Below, piece by piece: positions 18,096 to 29,426 of a DNA stretch of 64,000 nucleotides (the stretch's first letter is position 1; every line of letters starts with the position of its first letter). The position numbers and the translations under genes are program-made. The notes beneath the pieces are model-generated. The model was not told where the DNA came from. It worked only from the letters and a program-made list of their open reading frames with translations, and did no database searches. Source of the DNA: Actinomycetospora soli (GTDB taxonomy: Bacteria; Actinomycetota; Actinomycetes; Mycobacteriales; Pseudonocardiaceae); contig NZ_JAJNDA010000013.1 in assembly GCF_021026295.1 (NCBI RefSeq), positions 124,001 through 188,000 of the forward strand. The letters are read 5' to 3'.

Positions 18096-18392
18096 GTGTT
18101 CGTAGGTGTGCTCGAGCTCGACCTGCTGCTCGGCGACGTCGGGAGCATCAAGGAGAAGCGCTCCGTGGTGCGACCGGTCGTCGCCGAGCTGCGGCGCAAG
18201 TACGCGGTCTCGGTCGCCGAGGCCGGACACCTCGACCTCCACCGCCGCGCCCTCATCGGCGTGGCGGTGGTGGCCGCGGACGCCGGGCACGTCGGTGACG
18301 TGCTCGAGAACTGCGAGCGCCTCGTGAGCTCCCACCCCGAGTTCCAGGTGCTCTCCGCGCGGACCCGCTGGATGGGCCCGCACGACGACTGA
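18096..18392 (+). CDS. YlxP / DUF503 family protein
   Basis: A 98-residue ferredoxin-like protein (DUF503), usually found between infB and rbfA. The core LKEKRSVV-type segment reads SIKEKRSVVRPVVAELRRKY and AEAGHLDLHRRALIGVAVV. Bacillus YlxP is linked to ribosome biogenesis, but its biochemistry is not settled. The GTG at 18096 lies four bases after the infB stop. rbfA follows after 21 bases with GGAGG. Confidence 0.88.
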   Translation: MFVGVLELDLLLGDVGSIKEKRSVVRPVVAELRRKYAVSVAEAGHLDLHRRALIGVAVVAADAGHVGDVLENCERLVSSHPEFQVLSARTRWMGPHDD

Positions 18393-18413
18393 TCTGTTGG
18401 AGGATGGCCCGAG

Positions 18414-18905
18414 ATGGCCGATGCACCCCGCGCCCGGCGCCTCGCCAAGCGGATCATCCAGATCGTCGCCTCGACGCTGGAGCACGAGGTGAAGGACCCG
18501 CGGCTCAAGCTGGTCACCATCACCGACGCCCGCCTCACCGCGGACCTGCGCGAGGCGACCGTGTACTACACCGTCTACGGCGACGAGACCGACCAGCAGA
18601 ACTCGGCGGCGGCGCTGGCCAGCGCCACCGGGGTCGTGCGCACCGCGGTCGGCCGTCAGACCGGGGTGCGCCACACCCCGTCGATCACCTTCGTGGCCGA
18701 CGCCGTGCCCGAGGGGGCCGCGCGCATGGAGGAACTGCTCGCGGGCGTGCGGGCCGCCGACCAGGAGGTCGCCTCGCTCGCCGCGGGCGCGACCTACGCC
18801 GGCGAGGCCGACCCGTACCGCACCCCGCACGAGGACGACGACCTCGACGACGAGCCCGCCGGGTCCGACGGGTCCCTCGACGGGGACGACCGGCCGCGGG
18901 GGTAG
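18414..18905 (+). CDS. rbfA: 30S ribosome-binding factor RbfA
   Basis: A 163-residue KH-type RNA-binding factor for 16S rRNA 5' end processing and cold adaptation. Marks are [24 protein letters not shown] at the start and [17 protein letters not shown] further on. The last 40 residues are acidic ([12 protein letters not shown]) and lie beyond the conserved domain, as in other actinobacteria. GTTGGAGG precedes the ATG. Confidence 0.95.
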   Translation: MADAPRARRLAKRIIQIVASTLEHEVKDPRLKLVTITDARLTADLREATVYYTVYGDETDQQNSAAALASATGVVRTAVGRQTGVRHTPSITFVADAVPEGAARMEELLAGVRAADQEVASLAAGATYAGEADPYRTPHEDDDLDDEPAGSDGSLDGDDRPRG

Positions 18906-18927
18906 CACCTCCCGGTGCCGGCAATGC

Positions 18928-18949
18928 GTCACTGCGTGCACCCAGTGAC
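18928..18949. promoter_or_regulatory. Inverted repeat GTCACTG-N8-CAGTGAC, possible operator
   Basis: A perfect 7-bp inverted repeat in the short gap between rbfA and the MATE gene, 28 bases before the transporter start. No T-tract follows. Size and position suit a repressor site for the transporter better than a terminator; the cognate regulator is not in the window. Confidence 0.35.
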
Positions 18950-18976
18950 AGGACATCCGACATCGTCGGGGAGCCC

Positions 18977-20293
18977 GTGACCACCTCGCTCGACGCCGGG
19001 CCGACCCGGGTGCTGTCGCTGTCCGCGGCCGCCCTGGTCGTGCTGGTCGCCGAACCGCTCTACCTGCTCGTCGACACCGCCGTGGTCGGGCGGCTCGGGG
19101 CGTTGCCGCTGGGCGCGCTCGCCGTCGGGGCGGTCGTCCTCGCGCAGGTGTCGTCGCTCGGCACCTTCCTCGCCTACGGCACGACCGCCCGCGCCGCCCG
19201 CGCCTTCGGGGCGGGCCATCGCGACCGGGCGGTGGCCGAGGGGGTGGCCGCCACCTGGCTGGCGTTGTTCGCGGGGATCGCCGTGATCGTGATCGGCCAG
19301 CTGATCGCCCGGCCGGTCGCCGACGGCCTCGGTGGTGGCGGGGTGCTGGCCGACGAGGCGGTCGACTGGATGCGGATCGCCCTGTTCGGCGCGCCCGGCA
19401 TCCTCGTCGCGATGGCCGGCAACGGCTGGATGCGCGGCGTGCAGTCGACCCGCGCCCCCGTCGTCGTGGTGCTGGCCGGCAACGGGGCCTCCGCGATCGT
19501 CTGCCCGATCCTGGTGCACGGCGTCGGCCTCGGGCTGGAGGGCTCGGCCATCGCCAACGTCGGGGCGCAGACGATCGTGCTCCTGCTCTTCGTCGGCGCG
19601 CTGGTCCGCGAGAGCGTCCGCCTCGGGGTGACGCTGCGCCCGGTCGCCGCCGACCTGCGCGCGCAGCTCGGCCTGGGACGTGACCTGCTGCTGCGCAGCC
19701 TCGCCTTCCAGGCGTGCTTCCTCTCGGCGACGGCCGTGTGCGCGCGCTTCGGGGCGGCGTCGGTGGCCGCCCACCAGGTCGTGCTGCAGCTGTGGACCTT
19801 CATGGCGACGGTGCTCGACTCGCTGGCCATCGCCGCGCAGCAGCTCGTCGGGGCGGCCCTCGGGGCGTCGGCGGCCGGGTCGGCGCGCACCGTCACCCGG
19901 CGTGTGACCTGGTACGGGATCGCGCTCGGCGTCGTCGCGGGCCTCCTGTTCGCCGCGCTCGCGGGCGTCCTGCCGCGGGTGTTCACCCCGGACGCGGCCG
20001 TCCTCGCGACGATCCCCGCCGCGTGGTGGTTCTTCGTCGCCCTGCAACCGGTCGCCGGCTTCGTGTTCGCCCTCGACGGGGTGCTGCTCGGCGCCGCGGA
20101 CGCGGCGTTCCTGCGCCGGCTCACGCTCGGCTGCGCGCTCGTCGGGTTCCTGCCCGCGATCTGGGCGTCGCTGGCGTTCGGCTGGGGCCTCGCCGGCGTG
20201 TGGGCCGGGCTGTCGCTGTTCATGCTCGGCCGGGCGGTCGGGGTGGGCCTGCGGGCGCGCGGGGACCGGTGGATGGTGACCGGTCAGGCGTGA
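18977..20293 (+). CDS. MATE-family efflux transporter (DinF-like)
   Basis: A 438-residue inner-membrane multidrug and toxin extrusion transporter of the DinF branch. About twelve hydrophobic helices are visible; AEPLYLLVDTAVVGRLGALPLGAL and NGWMRGVQSTRAP are the typical TM1 and TM4-5 segments. The GTG at 18977 follows GGGGAG. In mycobacteria and relatives a dinF-like gene also follows rbfA, but with nrnA in between; here nrnA is absent. Substrate unknown. Confidence 0.87.
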   Translation: MTTSLDAGPTRVLSLSAAALVVLVAEPLYLLVDTAVVGRLGALPLGALAVGAVVLAQVSSLGTFLAYGTTARAARAFGAGHRDRAVAEGVAATWLALFAGIAVIVIGQLIARPVADGLGGGGVLADEAVDWMRIALFGAPGILVAMAGNGWMRGVQSTRAPVVVVLAGNGASAIVCPILVHGVGLGLEGSAIANVGAQTIVLLLFVGALVRESVRLGVTLRPVAADLRAQLGLGRDLLLRSLAFQACFLSATAVCARFGAASVAAHQVVLQLWTFMATVLDSLAIAAQQLVGAALGASAAGSARTVTRRVTWYGIALGVVAGLLFAALAGVLPRVFTPDAAVLATIPAAWWFFVALQPVAGFVFALDGVLLGAADAAFLRRLTLGCALVGFLPAIWASLAFGWGLAGVWAGLSLFMLGRAVGVGLRARGDRWMVTGQA

Positions 20294-20301
20294 CCGGTCC
20301 C

Positions 20302-20315
20302 ACCCGTCGTCGGGA
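20302..20315 (+). repeat. Copy of iterated palindromic motif ACCCGNCGTCGGGA
   Basis: Exact copy (N=T) just after the MATE stop, reading toward the fabG-like gene 55 bases downstream. A CAGGAT hexamer at 20328-20333 could be that gene's -10 element. Confidence 0.7.
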
Positions 20316-20370
20316 ATGGAGCGGGTGCAGGATGGGGCCGAATCGACCCGTCCCTGGAGGTCCCTCTGTC

Positions 20371-21132
20371 ATGACCGCTCCCACCCCCCGCGTCGCGATC
20401 GTCACGGGTGCCGCCCGCGGACTCGGGGCCGCGACCGCGCTGCGTCTGGCCGCCGACGGGCTGGCCGTCGCGGTGATCGACCTCGACGAGTCGGCCGCCA
20501 AGGGCACCGCGGACGCCATCACCGAGGCCGGCGGGAAGGCCATCGCGGTCGGCGCGGACGTCTCGGACGCCGACGCCGTGACCGCGGCGGTCGAGCGGAT
20601 CGTCGCGGAGCTCGGCCCGCCCACCGTGCTGATCAACAACGCCGGCATCACGCGGGACAACCTGCTGTTCAAGATGACCGAGTCCGACTGGGACCAGGTC
20701 ATGGGCGTGCACCTGCGCGGCTCGTTCCTCATGACCCGCGCCGTGCAGGGGCACATGGTCGCCGAGCAGTTCGGGCGGATCGTGAACCTCTCGTCGACCT
20801 CGGCGCTGGGCAACCGCGGCCAGGTCAACTACTCCGCGGCCAAGGCCGGGCTGCAGGGCTTCACCAAGACCCTCGCCATCGAGCTCGGCCGCTTCGGCAT
20901 CACCGCCAACTGCGTCGCCCCGGGCTTCATCGCCTCGGAGATGACGAAGGCGACCGCGGAGCGGCTCGGGCAGGACTGGGAGGAGTGGCAGGCCGCGCGC
21001 GCCAAGGAGATCCCGGTGCAGCGCGTCGGGGTCCCGGAGGACATCGCGAACATGGTGTCCTTCTTCGTCGACGAGCGCGCCGGATACGTGTCCGGCCAGG
21101 TCATCTACGTCGCGGGTGGCCCGAAGACGTAG
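20371..21132 (+). CDS. 3-oxoacyl-ACP reductase FabG-like SDR
   Basis: A 253-residue classical short-chain dehydrogenase. It has TGAARGLG at the N-terminus, NNAGITRD near 90, the catalytic Ser in NLSSTSALG, YSAAK for the Tyr-Lys pair, and the C-terminal VSGQVIYVAGG of FabG proteins. These reduce 3-oxoacyl-ACP or -CoA with NADPH. With no fatty-acid-synthesis neighbours, a role in a side pathway is equally likely. CTGGAGG lies eight bases before the ATG. Confidence 0.85.
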   Translation: MTAPTPRVAIVTGAARGLGAATALRLAADGLAVAVIDLDESAAKGTADAITEAGGKAIAVGADVSDADAVTAAVERIVAELGPPTVLINNAGITRDNLLFKMTESDWDQVMGVHLRGSFLMTRAVQGHMVAEQFGRIVNLSSTSALGNRGQVNYSAAKAGLQGFTKTLAIELGRFGITANCVAPGFIASEMTKATAERLGQDWEEWQAARAKEIPVQRVGVPEDIANMVSFFVDERAGYVSGQVIYVAGGPKT

Positions 21133-21182
21133 GTCTCCTGCCGACGGGGGTGACTGTCGGGGGTGCGTGCTTCCCTGCGGTC

Positions 21183-21872
21183 ATGAGCGGGACGGTGTGG
21201 GACCCCGGGGCCATGGCGTGGCTCCGGGAGGTGCGGGACCGGTGGCGGGCCCTCGGGGTGCTCGGGCTCCTCGAGGAGGCCGTCGCCGCGGTGTGGGAGC
21301 ACAACGTCGCGCGCCACGACCCGGCCGTCGCGGGGGACACGGCGCTCACGCTCGGGCTCACGTCGTCGGAGAACCTGCGGATCCGGCTGCTCGCCGTGGC
21401 CGGGGAGTGGGCGGGTCGCGGGGTGCGGATCGGCGCGCCCCGCAACTCGCTGGTCGTCGAGCACGAGCACGTGGCGCTGCACGCGATGAAGGCGCCGCCG
21501 GGTCACGGCGCGGCCCCCGTCTTCGGTGCCCTGCGCTGGGACGGGACGATCCGGGCGGCGGCCGCGGCCGAGAACGGGGCGGGCTACGTGCCGGTCGGCG
21601 GACAGCTGGCCCTCGACGGGGTCCCCGCACCCCGGGACCCGCCCGAGGCCGCGCCCGGCCTGCGCCACGTCGTGCTCGTGTGGACCGGCACCCCGTCCAC
21701 CGTGACGACGACGGGGTGGCTCGCCGTGCCCTGGGAGGGCGCGCACGGCGGCGACCCGCCCGCCGCCGCGTGGCTCGCGGCGCTCCCGGTGTGGGCGCAC
21801 GGACCGGCGGACGTCCCGGCCCCGCCGTCCGTGCCCGCGGTGTCGATCCCGTTCGACCGCGTGTCCCCCTGA
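21183..21872 (+). CDS. Hypothetical protein
   Basis: A 229-residue protein with no signal peptide, membrane segment or domain that I recognise. The N-terminal third is helical with many Trp (WLREVRDRWRALGVLGLLEEAVAAVWEHN). The rest is rich in Gly, Ala and Pro and probably beta-structured. Third codon positions are almost all G or C, so it is real coding sequence. It sits between the fabG-like gene and truB on the same strand with gaps of 50 and 39 bases. Confidence 0.7.
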   Translation: MSGTVWDPGAMAWLREVRDRWRALGVLGLLEEAVAAVWEHNVARHDPAVAGDTALTLGLTSSENLRIRLLAVAGEWAGRGVRIGAPRNSLVVEHEHVALHAMKAPPGHGAAPVFGALRWDGTIRAAAAAENGAGYVPVGGQLALDGVPAPRDPPEAAPGLRHVVLVWTGTPSTVTTTGWLAVPWEGAHGGDPPAAAWLAALPVWAHGPADVPAPPSVPAVSIPFDRVSP

Positions 21873-21911
21873 CGCCGGTCGCCCGGCGCGGGCAGGGGAG
21901 GATCCGCGGCG

Positions 21912-22838
21912 ATGAACGCCCGCACCCCCCGCCGCCCACCTCCGCCGCCCGGCCTCCTCGTCGTCGACAAGCCGGGCGGGTGGACCTCGCACGACGTCGT
22001 CGGGAAGGCCCGTCGCCTCGTGGGCACCCGGAAGGTCGGGCACGCCGGCACGCTCGACCCGATGGCCACCGGCGTCCTGGTCCTCGGTGTGGAGCGGGCG
22101 ACCAAGCTGTTGGGGCACCTCGCGCTCGACACCAAGACCTACCTCGCGACGATCCGGCTCGGCGCCGCCACCGGCACCGACGACGCCGAGGGCGAGGTGG
22201 TCTCGTCGGCGGACGCGAGCGGGGTCACCGACGCCGCGGTCGACGCCGGGGTGGCCGCCCTGACCGGGGACATCGAGCAGGTGCCGAGCGCGGTGTCGGC
22301 CATCAAGGTCGACGGGCGCCGCGCGTACGAGCGGGTGCGGGCGGGGGAGGAGGTCGAGCTGCCCGCGCGGCCGGTGCACGTGGGGCGCTTCGACGTGCTG
22401 GCCCGCCGCCGCGAGGGGGAGCGGCTGGACCTCGACGTGCTCGTCGACTGCTCGTCGGGCACCTACGTGCGGGCGCTCGCCCGCGACCTCGGGGCCGGGC
22501 TCGGCGTCGGCGGGCACCTGACGGCGCTGCGCCGGACGCGCGTCGGGCCGTTCACGCTCGCCCACGCCCGCACCGTGGACGAGATGGTCGCGGAGGCCGA
22601 CGGCGAGGCCAGCCGCGCCGGACTCTCGCTCGACCTGGACGCCGCGACGGGCACGGCGTTCCCGCGGCGCGACGTCGACGCCGCCGGAGCGGCCGACCTC
22701 GCCCACGGGCGTCCGCTGCCGCCGACCGGCGGCCCGGGCACCACGGCGGTGTTCGGCCCCGACGGGCACGTGATCGGCCTCGTCGCCGATTCCGACGGCC
22801 GGGCGCGCCCGGTCCTGGTGCTCGCGCCCGCGACCTGA
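21912..22838 (+). CDS. truB: tRNA pseudouridine(55) synthase TruB
   Basis: A 308-residue enzyme that makes pseudouridine-55 in the T-loop of tRNAs. It shows LLVVDKPGGWTSHDVV, then the catalytic GHAGTLDPMATGVL with the Asp nucleophile near 48, then YLATIRLGAATGTDDAEG and SSGTYVRALARDLG. A PUA-like tail follows. GGGGAGG precedes the ATG. Confidence 0.96.
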   Translation: MNARTPRRPPPPPGLLVVDKPGGWTSHDVVGKARRLVGTRKVGHAGTLDPMATGVLVLGVERATKLLGHLALDTKTYLATIRLGAATGTDDAEGEVVSSADASGVTDAAVDAGVAALTGDIEQVPSAVSAIKVDGRRAYERVRAGEEVELPARPVHVGRFDVLARRREGERLDLDVLVDCSSGTYVRALARDLGAGLGVGGHLTALRRTRVGPFTLAHARTVDEMVAEADGEASRAGLSLDLDAATGTAFPRRDVDAAGAADLAHGRPLPPTGGPGTTAVFGPDGHVIGLVADSDGRARPVLVLAPAT

Positions 22839-22852
22839 GCCGGCGGCGGGAA

Positions 22853-22899
22853 CACCCGGGAGGTGACGCCGCCCCCGTCACCGGGAAGCCCCCCGGGTG
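22853..22899 (+). terminator. Nested hairpin between truB and ribF
   Basis: An outer 8-bp repeat CACCCGGG/CCCGGGTG (22853-22860, 22892-22899) encloses a 7-bp hairpin GGTGACG/CGTCACC with a seven-base loop. It lies right after the truB stop and just before a ribF -10 hexamer, so it probably ends truB transcripts. Confidence 0.5.
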
Positions 22900-22905
22900 C
22901 GCCCG

Positions 22906-22911
22906 TAGGCT
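22906..22911 (+). promoter_or_regulatory. -10 element TAGGCT upstream of ribF
   Basis: TAGGCT about 46 bases before the ribF GTG, directly after the nested hairpin. The leader carries GGGGAGG. Confidence 0.4.
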
Positions 22912-22957
22912 GAGCGCGATCCGACGACACCGCAGCGCGCGGGGAGGCCCGAAGCAC

Positions 22958-23899
22958 GTGCAACGCTGGCGCGGCCGTGACGGCGTCCCCCCGGGCTGGG
23001 GACGCTGCGTGGTGACCATCGGCGTCTTCGACGGCGTGCACCGGGGCCACCAGCAGCTCATCGGGTACGCGGTCGACCGGGCCCGCGAGCTCGGGGGGCT
23101 GCCCACCACCCTCATCACCTTCGACCCGCACCCCAGCGAGGTGCTGCGTCCCGGCTCGCACCCGGCGCAGCTGACCACGCTCGCGCGCCGCGCGGACCTG
23201 GTGGCCGAGCTCGGCGTCGACGCCTTCTGGGTCCTGCCGTTCACCACCGACTTCGCGCGCGTCGAGCCGGACGAGTTCGTCCACGAGCTGCTGGTGGACC
23301 GGTTGCACGCCTCGGCCGTGGTGGTCGGGAAGAACTTCACGTACGGCTACCGCGCCGCCGGCGACGTGCCGGAGCTGGAGCGGCTCGGCCAGCGGTTCGG
23401 GTTCGAGGCGATCGGGCTGGACCTGGTCGCCGACGGAGATCGGGGGCGCACGGTGACCTACTCGTCGACCTACATCCGCAGCTGCATCGCCGCGGGGGAC
23501 GTCGAGGCCGCCGCGGACGCCCTCGGCCGCCCGCACCGCGTGGAGGGCGTGGTGGTCAAGGGCGACCAGCGGGGTCGCGACCTCGGCTACCCGACGGCGA
23601 ACGTGTCGGTCACCGCGCACGCCGCGGTCCCCGCCGACGGCGTGTACGCGGGCTGGTTCCTGCGCGACGGAGAGAAGCTGCCGACGGCGGTCTCGGTGGG
23701 CACGAACCCGACCTTCTCCGGGCAGCAGCGCACCGTCGAGGCGTTCGTCCTCGACCACACCGAGGACTTCTACGGCCAGCGCGTCGGCGTCGAGTTCGTC
23801 GCCCGGGTGCGGGGCCAGGAGCGCTTCGACTCGGTGGAGGAGCTGATCACGGCCATGGACGGCGACGTCGCGAACACCCGGAAGCTCCTCGGGATCTAG
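22958..23899 (+). CDS. ribF: Bifunctional riboflavin kinase / FAD synthetase
   Basis: A 313-residue enzyme that makes FMN and then FAD. The N-terminal nucleotidyltransferase domain has TIGVFDGVHRGHQQLI and the later STYIRSCI segment. The C-terminal flavokinase domain has GRDLGYPTANVSV, GVYAGW and GTNPTF. GTG at 22958 follows GGGGAGG by eight bases. Its stop (TAG) overlaps the GTG of thpR by one base. Confidence 0.95.
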   Translation: MQRWRGRDGVPPGWGRCVVTIGVFDGVHRGHQQLIGYAVDRARELGGLPTTLITFDPHPSEVLRPGSHPAQLTTLARRADLVAELGVDAFWVLPFTTDFARVEPDEFVHELLVDRLHASAVVVGKNFTYGYRAAGDVPELERLGQRFGFEAIGLDLVADGDRGRTVTYSSTYIRSCIAAGDVEAAADALGRPHRVEGVVVKGDQRGRDLGYPTANVSVTAHAAVPADGVYAGWFLRDGEKLPTAVSVGTNPTFSGQQRTVEAFVLDHTEDFYGQRVGVEFVARVRGQERFDSVEELITAMDGDVANTRKLLGI

Positions 23900-24405
23900 T
23901 GCGGCTGTTCGTCGCGGTCCTCCCGGACGAGGCCGTGGACGCGGCCGTCGACGGGGCGGTCGCGGACCTCGACCGCGACCGGTGGCGCCCGGTCGCCCGC
24001 GAGCGGCGGCACGTGACCCTGCGGTTCCACGCCGACGCCGACCCGGACGCGGTGGCCGCCGGGCTGCGGGGTGCGCCGCTGCGGGCGCCCGCCCTCGCGT
24101 GCGGAGGCGCCGGGGTCTTCGGCACGGCGCTGTGGCTGGGGGTGCACGCGCACGACCGGGACACCTGGCACGCGCTGCTGCGCGCGGTCGGCACCGACCC
24201 CGCCGACCACGTCGCCCACCTGACCGTCGCGCGGTGCCGGGGACGCGCGCCGTCGGTGCCCCCGGGCCTCGAGGCCCACGCGGGCCCGAGCTGGACCCCG
24301 CGGGCGATCGTGCTGGTGGCGAGCGGGTCGCCCTACCGGGTGATCGAGGAGTTCCCGCTGGTCGCGCCCCCGGGCGCCGACGAGGCCGTCGGAGGTCACC
24401 GGTAG
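23899..24405 (+). CDS. thpR: RNA 2',3'-cyclic phosphodiesterase (2H family, ThpR/LigT type)
   Basis: A 168-residue 2H phosphoesterase. The two catalytic motifs are HVTLRF (near 38) and HLTVAR (near 112). The family opens 2',3'-cyclic phosphates on RNA; the in vivo substrate is uncertain. The GTG at 23899 overlaps the ribF stop by one base. Its own stop lies inside the rpsO -10 hexamer. Confidence 0.85.
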   Translation: MRLFVAVLPDEAVDAAVDGAVADLDRDRWRPVARERRHVTLRFHADADPDAVAAGLRGAPLRAPALACGGAGVFGTALWLGVHAHDRDTWHALLRAVGTDPADHVAHLTVARCRGRAPSVPPGLEAHAGPSWTPRAIVLVASGSPYRVIEEFPLVAPPGADEAVGGHR

Positions 24406-24408
24406 ACT
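24403..24408 (+). promoter_or_regulatory. -10 element TAGACT of the rpsO promoter
   Basis: TAGACT overlaps the thpR stop codon. Transcription from here would give an rpsO leader of about 140 bases, long enough for the self-regulatory structure known for many S15 genes. Confidence 0.45.
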
Positions 24409-24481
24409 CGACCACGATCCGGCTGCGGTCCGTGGCGGCCGGACACCGATCGGTACACGCGAGCGGCTCGATCGGCCGCCC

Positions 24482-24495
24482 ACCCGCCGTCGGGA
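24482..24495 (+). repeat. Copy of iterated palindromic motif ACCCGNCGTCGGGA
   Basis: Exact copy (N=C) in the rpsO leader, 61 bases before the start codon and reading toward it. The rest of the leader holds short inverted segments such as GATCGG/CGATCGG and CCGGGCTCGCCCCGG. Confidence 0.7.
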
Positions 24496-24556
24496 CGGCA
24501 CACGGTACCGGGCTCGCCCCGGGTACGACGACGAAGACACGAGGAGCACCACCGAC

Positions 24557-24826
24557 GTGGCCCTGACCACCGAGCAGAAGAAGTCGATCCTCTCCGAGTA
24601 CGGCGTGCACACCACCGACACGGGTTCGCCCGAGGCCCAGGTGGCGCTGCTGACCAAGCGGATCGTCCAGCTCACCGAGCACCTGAAGATGCACAAGCAC
24701 GACCACCACTCCCGCCGCGGCCTGCTGCTGCTGGTGGGTCGCCGCCGCCGGCTGCTGAAGTACGTGGCGTCGGTGGACATCAACCGCTACCGGACGCTGA
24801 TCGAGCGTCTCGGCCTGCGCCGCTGA
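24557..24826 (+). CDS. rpsO: 30S ribosomal protein S15
   Basis: An 89-residue S15, full length. [16 protein letters not shown] and the [21 protein letters not shown] segment are the family signature. It binds 16S rRNA early in assembly of the platform. AGGAGCACC lies before the GTG. It is followed by a strong terminator and then pnp, the common rpsO-pnp order. Confidence 0.98.
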   Translation: MALTTEQKKSILSEYGVHTTDTGSPEAQVALLTKRIVQLTEHLKMHKHDHHSRRGLLLLVGRRRRLLKYVASVDINRYRTLIERLGLRR

Positions 24827-24831
24827 TCCCC

Positions 24832-24861
24832 GGGCCGCCCGCGACACGTCGCGGGCGGCCC
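24832..24861 (+). terminator. Perfect 13-bp hairpin terminator after rpsO
   Basis: GGGCCGCCCGCGA and TCGCGGGCGGCCC form a perfect stem around the loop CACG, six bases after the rpsO stop. No T-run follows. It may also act as an RNase site on an rpsO-pnp transcript. Confidence 0.75.
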
Positions 24862-25039
24862 GATCTGCACTCCCACACCTGAACACGAGCCCCGCCGCCG
24901 TCGCCCCACCCGGGGAGGACCCGGTCCTCGACAGTGGCTCCCGGAACCGGCGTCCGGGGGCTTCGATCGAAGACCGGTCACGTCACCAGGTGGGAAGGCG
25001 CGGGACTCGCCAGTCCGTTCCCTCTGGAGGAACCCACCC

Positions 25040-27315
25040 ATGGCGAACTCCGCCACCCCGGCCGTCGTCGACACCGAGACCGGTGTCCACGAGACCACCG
25101 CCGTCCTCGACAACGGCACGTTCGGCAGCCGCACGATCCGCTTCGAGTCGGGCCGGTTGGCCCGCCAGGCGGCCGGCGCCGTCGTCGCGTACCTCGACGA
25201 GGAGACGATGCTCCTCTCGGCGACCACCGCGTCGAAGCGGCCGAAGGACAACTTCGACTTCTTCCCGCTGACCGTGGACGTCGAGGAGCGGATGTACGCG
25301 GTCGGGCGCATCCCCGGCTCGTTCTTCCGCCGCGAGGGCCGCCCGTCGACCGACGCGATCCTCACCTGCCGCCTCATCGACCGCCCGCTGCGCCCGACGT
25401 TCGCCGCGAACCTGCGCAACGAGGTCCAGGTCGTCGTCACGGTCCAGAGCCTGGACCCGAACGACCCCTACGACGTGCTGGCGATCAACGCCGCGTCGGC
25501 CTCCACCCAGATCTCCGGCCTGCCCTTCGAGGGCCCGGTCGGCGCCACCCGCGTCGCCCTGATCAACGGGCAGTGGGTCGCGTTCCCGACGTGGGAGCAG
25601 CTCGAGCACGCCGTGTTCGACATGGTGATCGCGGGCTCGATCACCTCCGACGGCAGCGACGTCGCGATCTCCATGGTCGAGGCGGAGGCGACCGACAAGG
25701 CCGTCTCGCTCGTCGCGGGCGGCGCCCAGGCGCCCACCGAGGAGATCGTGGCCGCCGGCATGGAGGCCGCGAAGCCGTTCCTGCGCACGCTGTGCGAGGC
25801 GCAGCAGAACCTCTACACCTCGCTCGGGGTGGCCACGAAGGACTACCCGACCTTCCCGCCGTACCAGTCCGACGTCCTCGACGCCGTGACCTCCGCCGCC
25901 GGCGACGAGCTCGACAAGGCGCTCGCGATCTCCGGCAAGCAGGAGCGCGACGCCGCCCAGGACGCGGTCAAGGAGCGTCTGGTCACCGAGCTCGCCCCGA
26001 AGTTCGAGGGCCGCGAGAAGGAGATCGGCGAGGCGTTCCGGTCGCTGACCAAGTCGACCGTCCGCAAGAAGATTCTCACCGAGGGCTTCCGCATCGACGG
26101 CCGCGGCGTCACCGACATCCGCCCGCTGGCCGCCGAGGTCGAGGTCATCCCGCGGGCCCACGGCTCGGCCCTGTTCGAGCGCGGCGAGACGCAGATCCTC
26201 GGCGTCACCACGCTGAACATGCTGCGCATGGAGCAGTCGATCGACTCCCTCACCCCGGAGACGACGAAGCGCTACATGCACCACTACAACTTCCCGCCGT
26301 TCTCCACCGGCGAGACCGGGCGCGTCGGCTCCCCGAAGCGCCGCGAGATCGGGCACGGCGCGCTCGCCGAGCGCGCGCTGGTGCCGGTCCTGCCGACCCG
26401 CGAGGAGTTCCCCTACGCGATCCGGCAGGTCTCCGAGGCCCTCGGCTCCAACGGCTCGACGTCGATGGGCTCGGTCTGCGCCTCGACGATGTCGCTGCTC
26501 AACGCCGGTGTGCCGCTGAAGGCGCCGGTCGCGGGCATCGCGATGGGCCTGGTCTCCGGCGAGGTCGACGGCAAGGACACCTTCGTCGCGCTGACCGACA
26601 TCCTCGGCGCCGAGGACGCGTTCGGGGACATGGACTTCAAGGTCGCCGGCACCAAGGACTTCGTGACGGCGCTGCAGCTGGACACGAAGCTCGACGGCAT
26701 CCCCTCCGAGGTCCTGGCCAAGGCCCTCACCCAGGCCCGCGGCGCCCGCCTCGCGATCCTCGACGTCATGGCCGAGGCCATCGACTCGCCGGACGAGATG
26801 AGCGAGTTCGCCCCGCGCATCACCACGGTGAAGGTCCCGGTCGACAAGATCGGCGAGGTCATCGGCCCGAAGGGCAAGATGATCAACTCGATCACCGAGG
26901 AGACCGGCGCCGACATCTCCATCGAGGACGACGGCACGATCTACGTCGGTGCGGCCGACGGGCCCAGCGCCCAGGCGGCGGTCGACAAGATCAACGCCAT
27001 CGCCAACCCGCAGATGCCGAAGATCGGCGAGCGCTACCTCGGCACCGTCGTCAAGACGGCCGCCTTCGGCGCGTTCGTGTCGCTGGTGCCCGGCCGCGAC
27101 GGCCTGGTCCACATCTCGAAGCTCGGTGGCGGCAAGCGGATCGGCAAGGTCGAGGACGTCGTGAACGTCGGCGACAAGATCCGCGTCGAGATCACCGACA
27201 TCGACAACCGCGGCAAGATCAGCCTGCTCCCGGTCAAGGAGGAGGACGCCTCGAACGGCACCGCGCCCGAGGCGACCGACTCCGCCGACGAGAAGGCCAC
27301 CGCGGAGGCGTCCTC

Positions 27316-27319
<4 letters not shown>
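25040..27319 (+). CDS. pnp: Polyribonucleotide nucleotidyltransferase (PNPase)
   Basis: A 759-residue trimeric 3'-5' phosphorolytic exoribonuclease. Two RNase-PH domains flank a helical domain, then a KH domain ([17 protein letters not shown] near 613) and an S1 domain ([26 protein letters not shown]). Active-site segments such as [19 protein letters not shown] are intact. CTGGAGG lies nine bases before the ATG. The 178-base leader from the terminator has a perfect palindrome CTTCGATCGAAG (24961-24972) and little else. The last 25 residues are acidic and poorly conserved. Confidence 0.97.
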
Positions 27320-29411
<2,092 letters not shown>

Positions 29412-29426
29412 GCCCGGGGCCGCCCG

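Noticed and set aside
14978-18538. A very long open frame antisense to infB, ylxP and rbfA
   Set aside because: Its codons place G/C bias in the wrong positions and its residues are Arg/Asp/Gly/Val-heavy noise. The plus-strand genes are certain.
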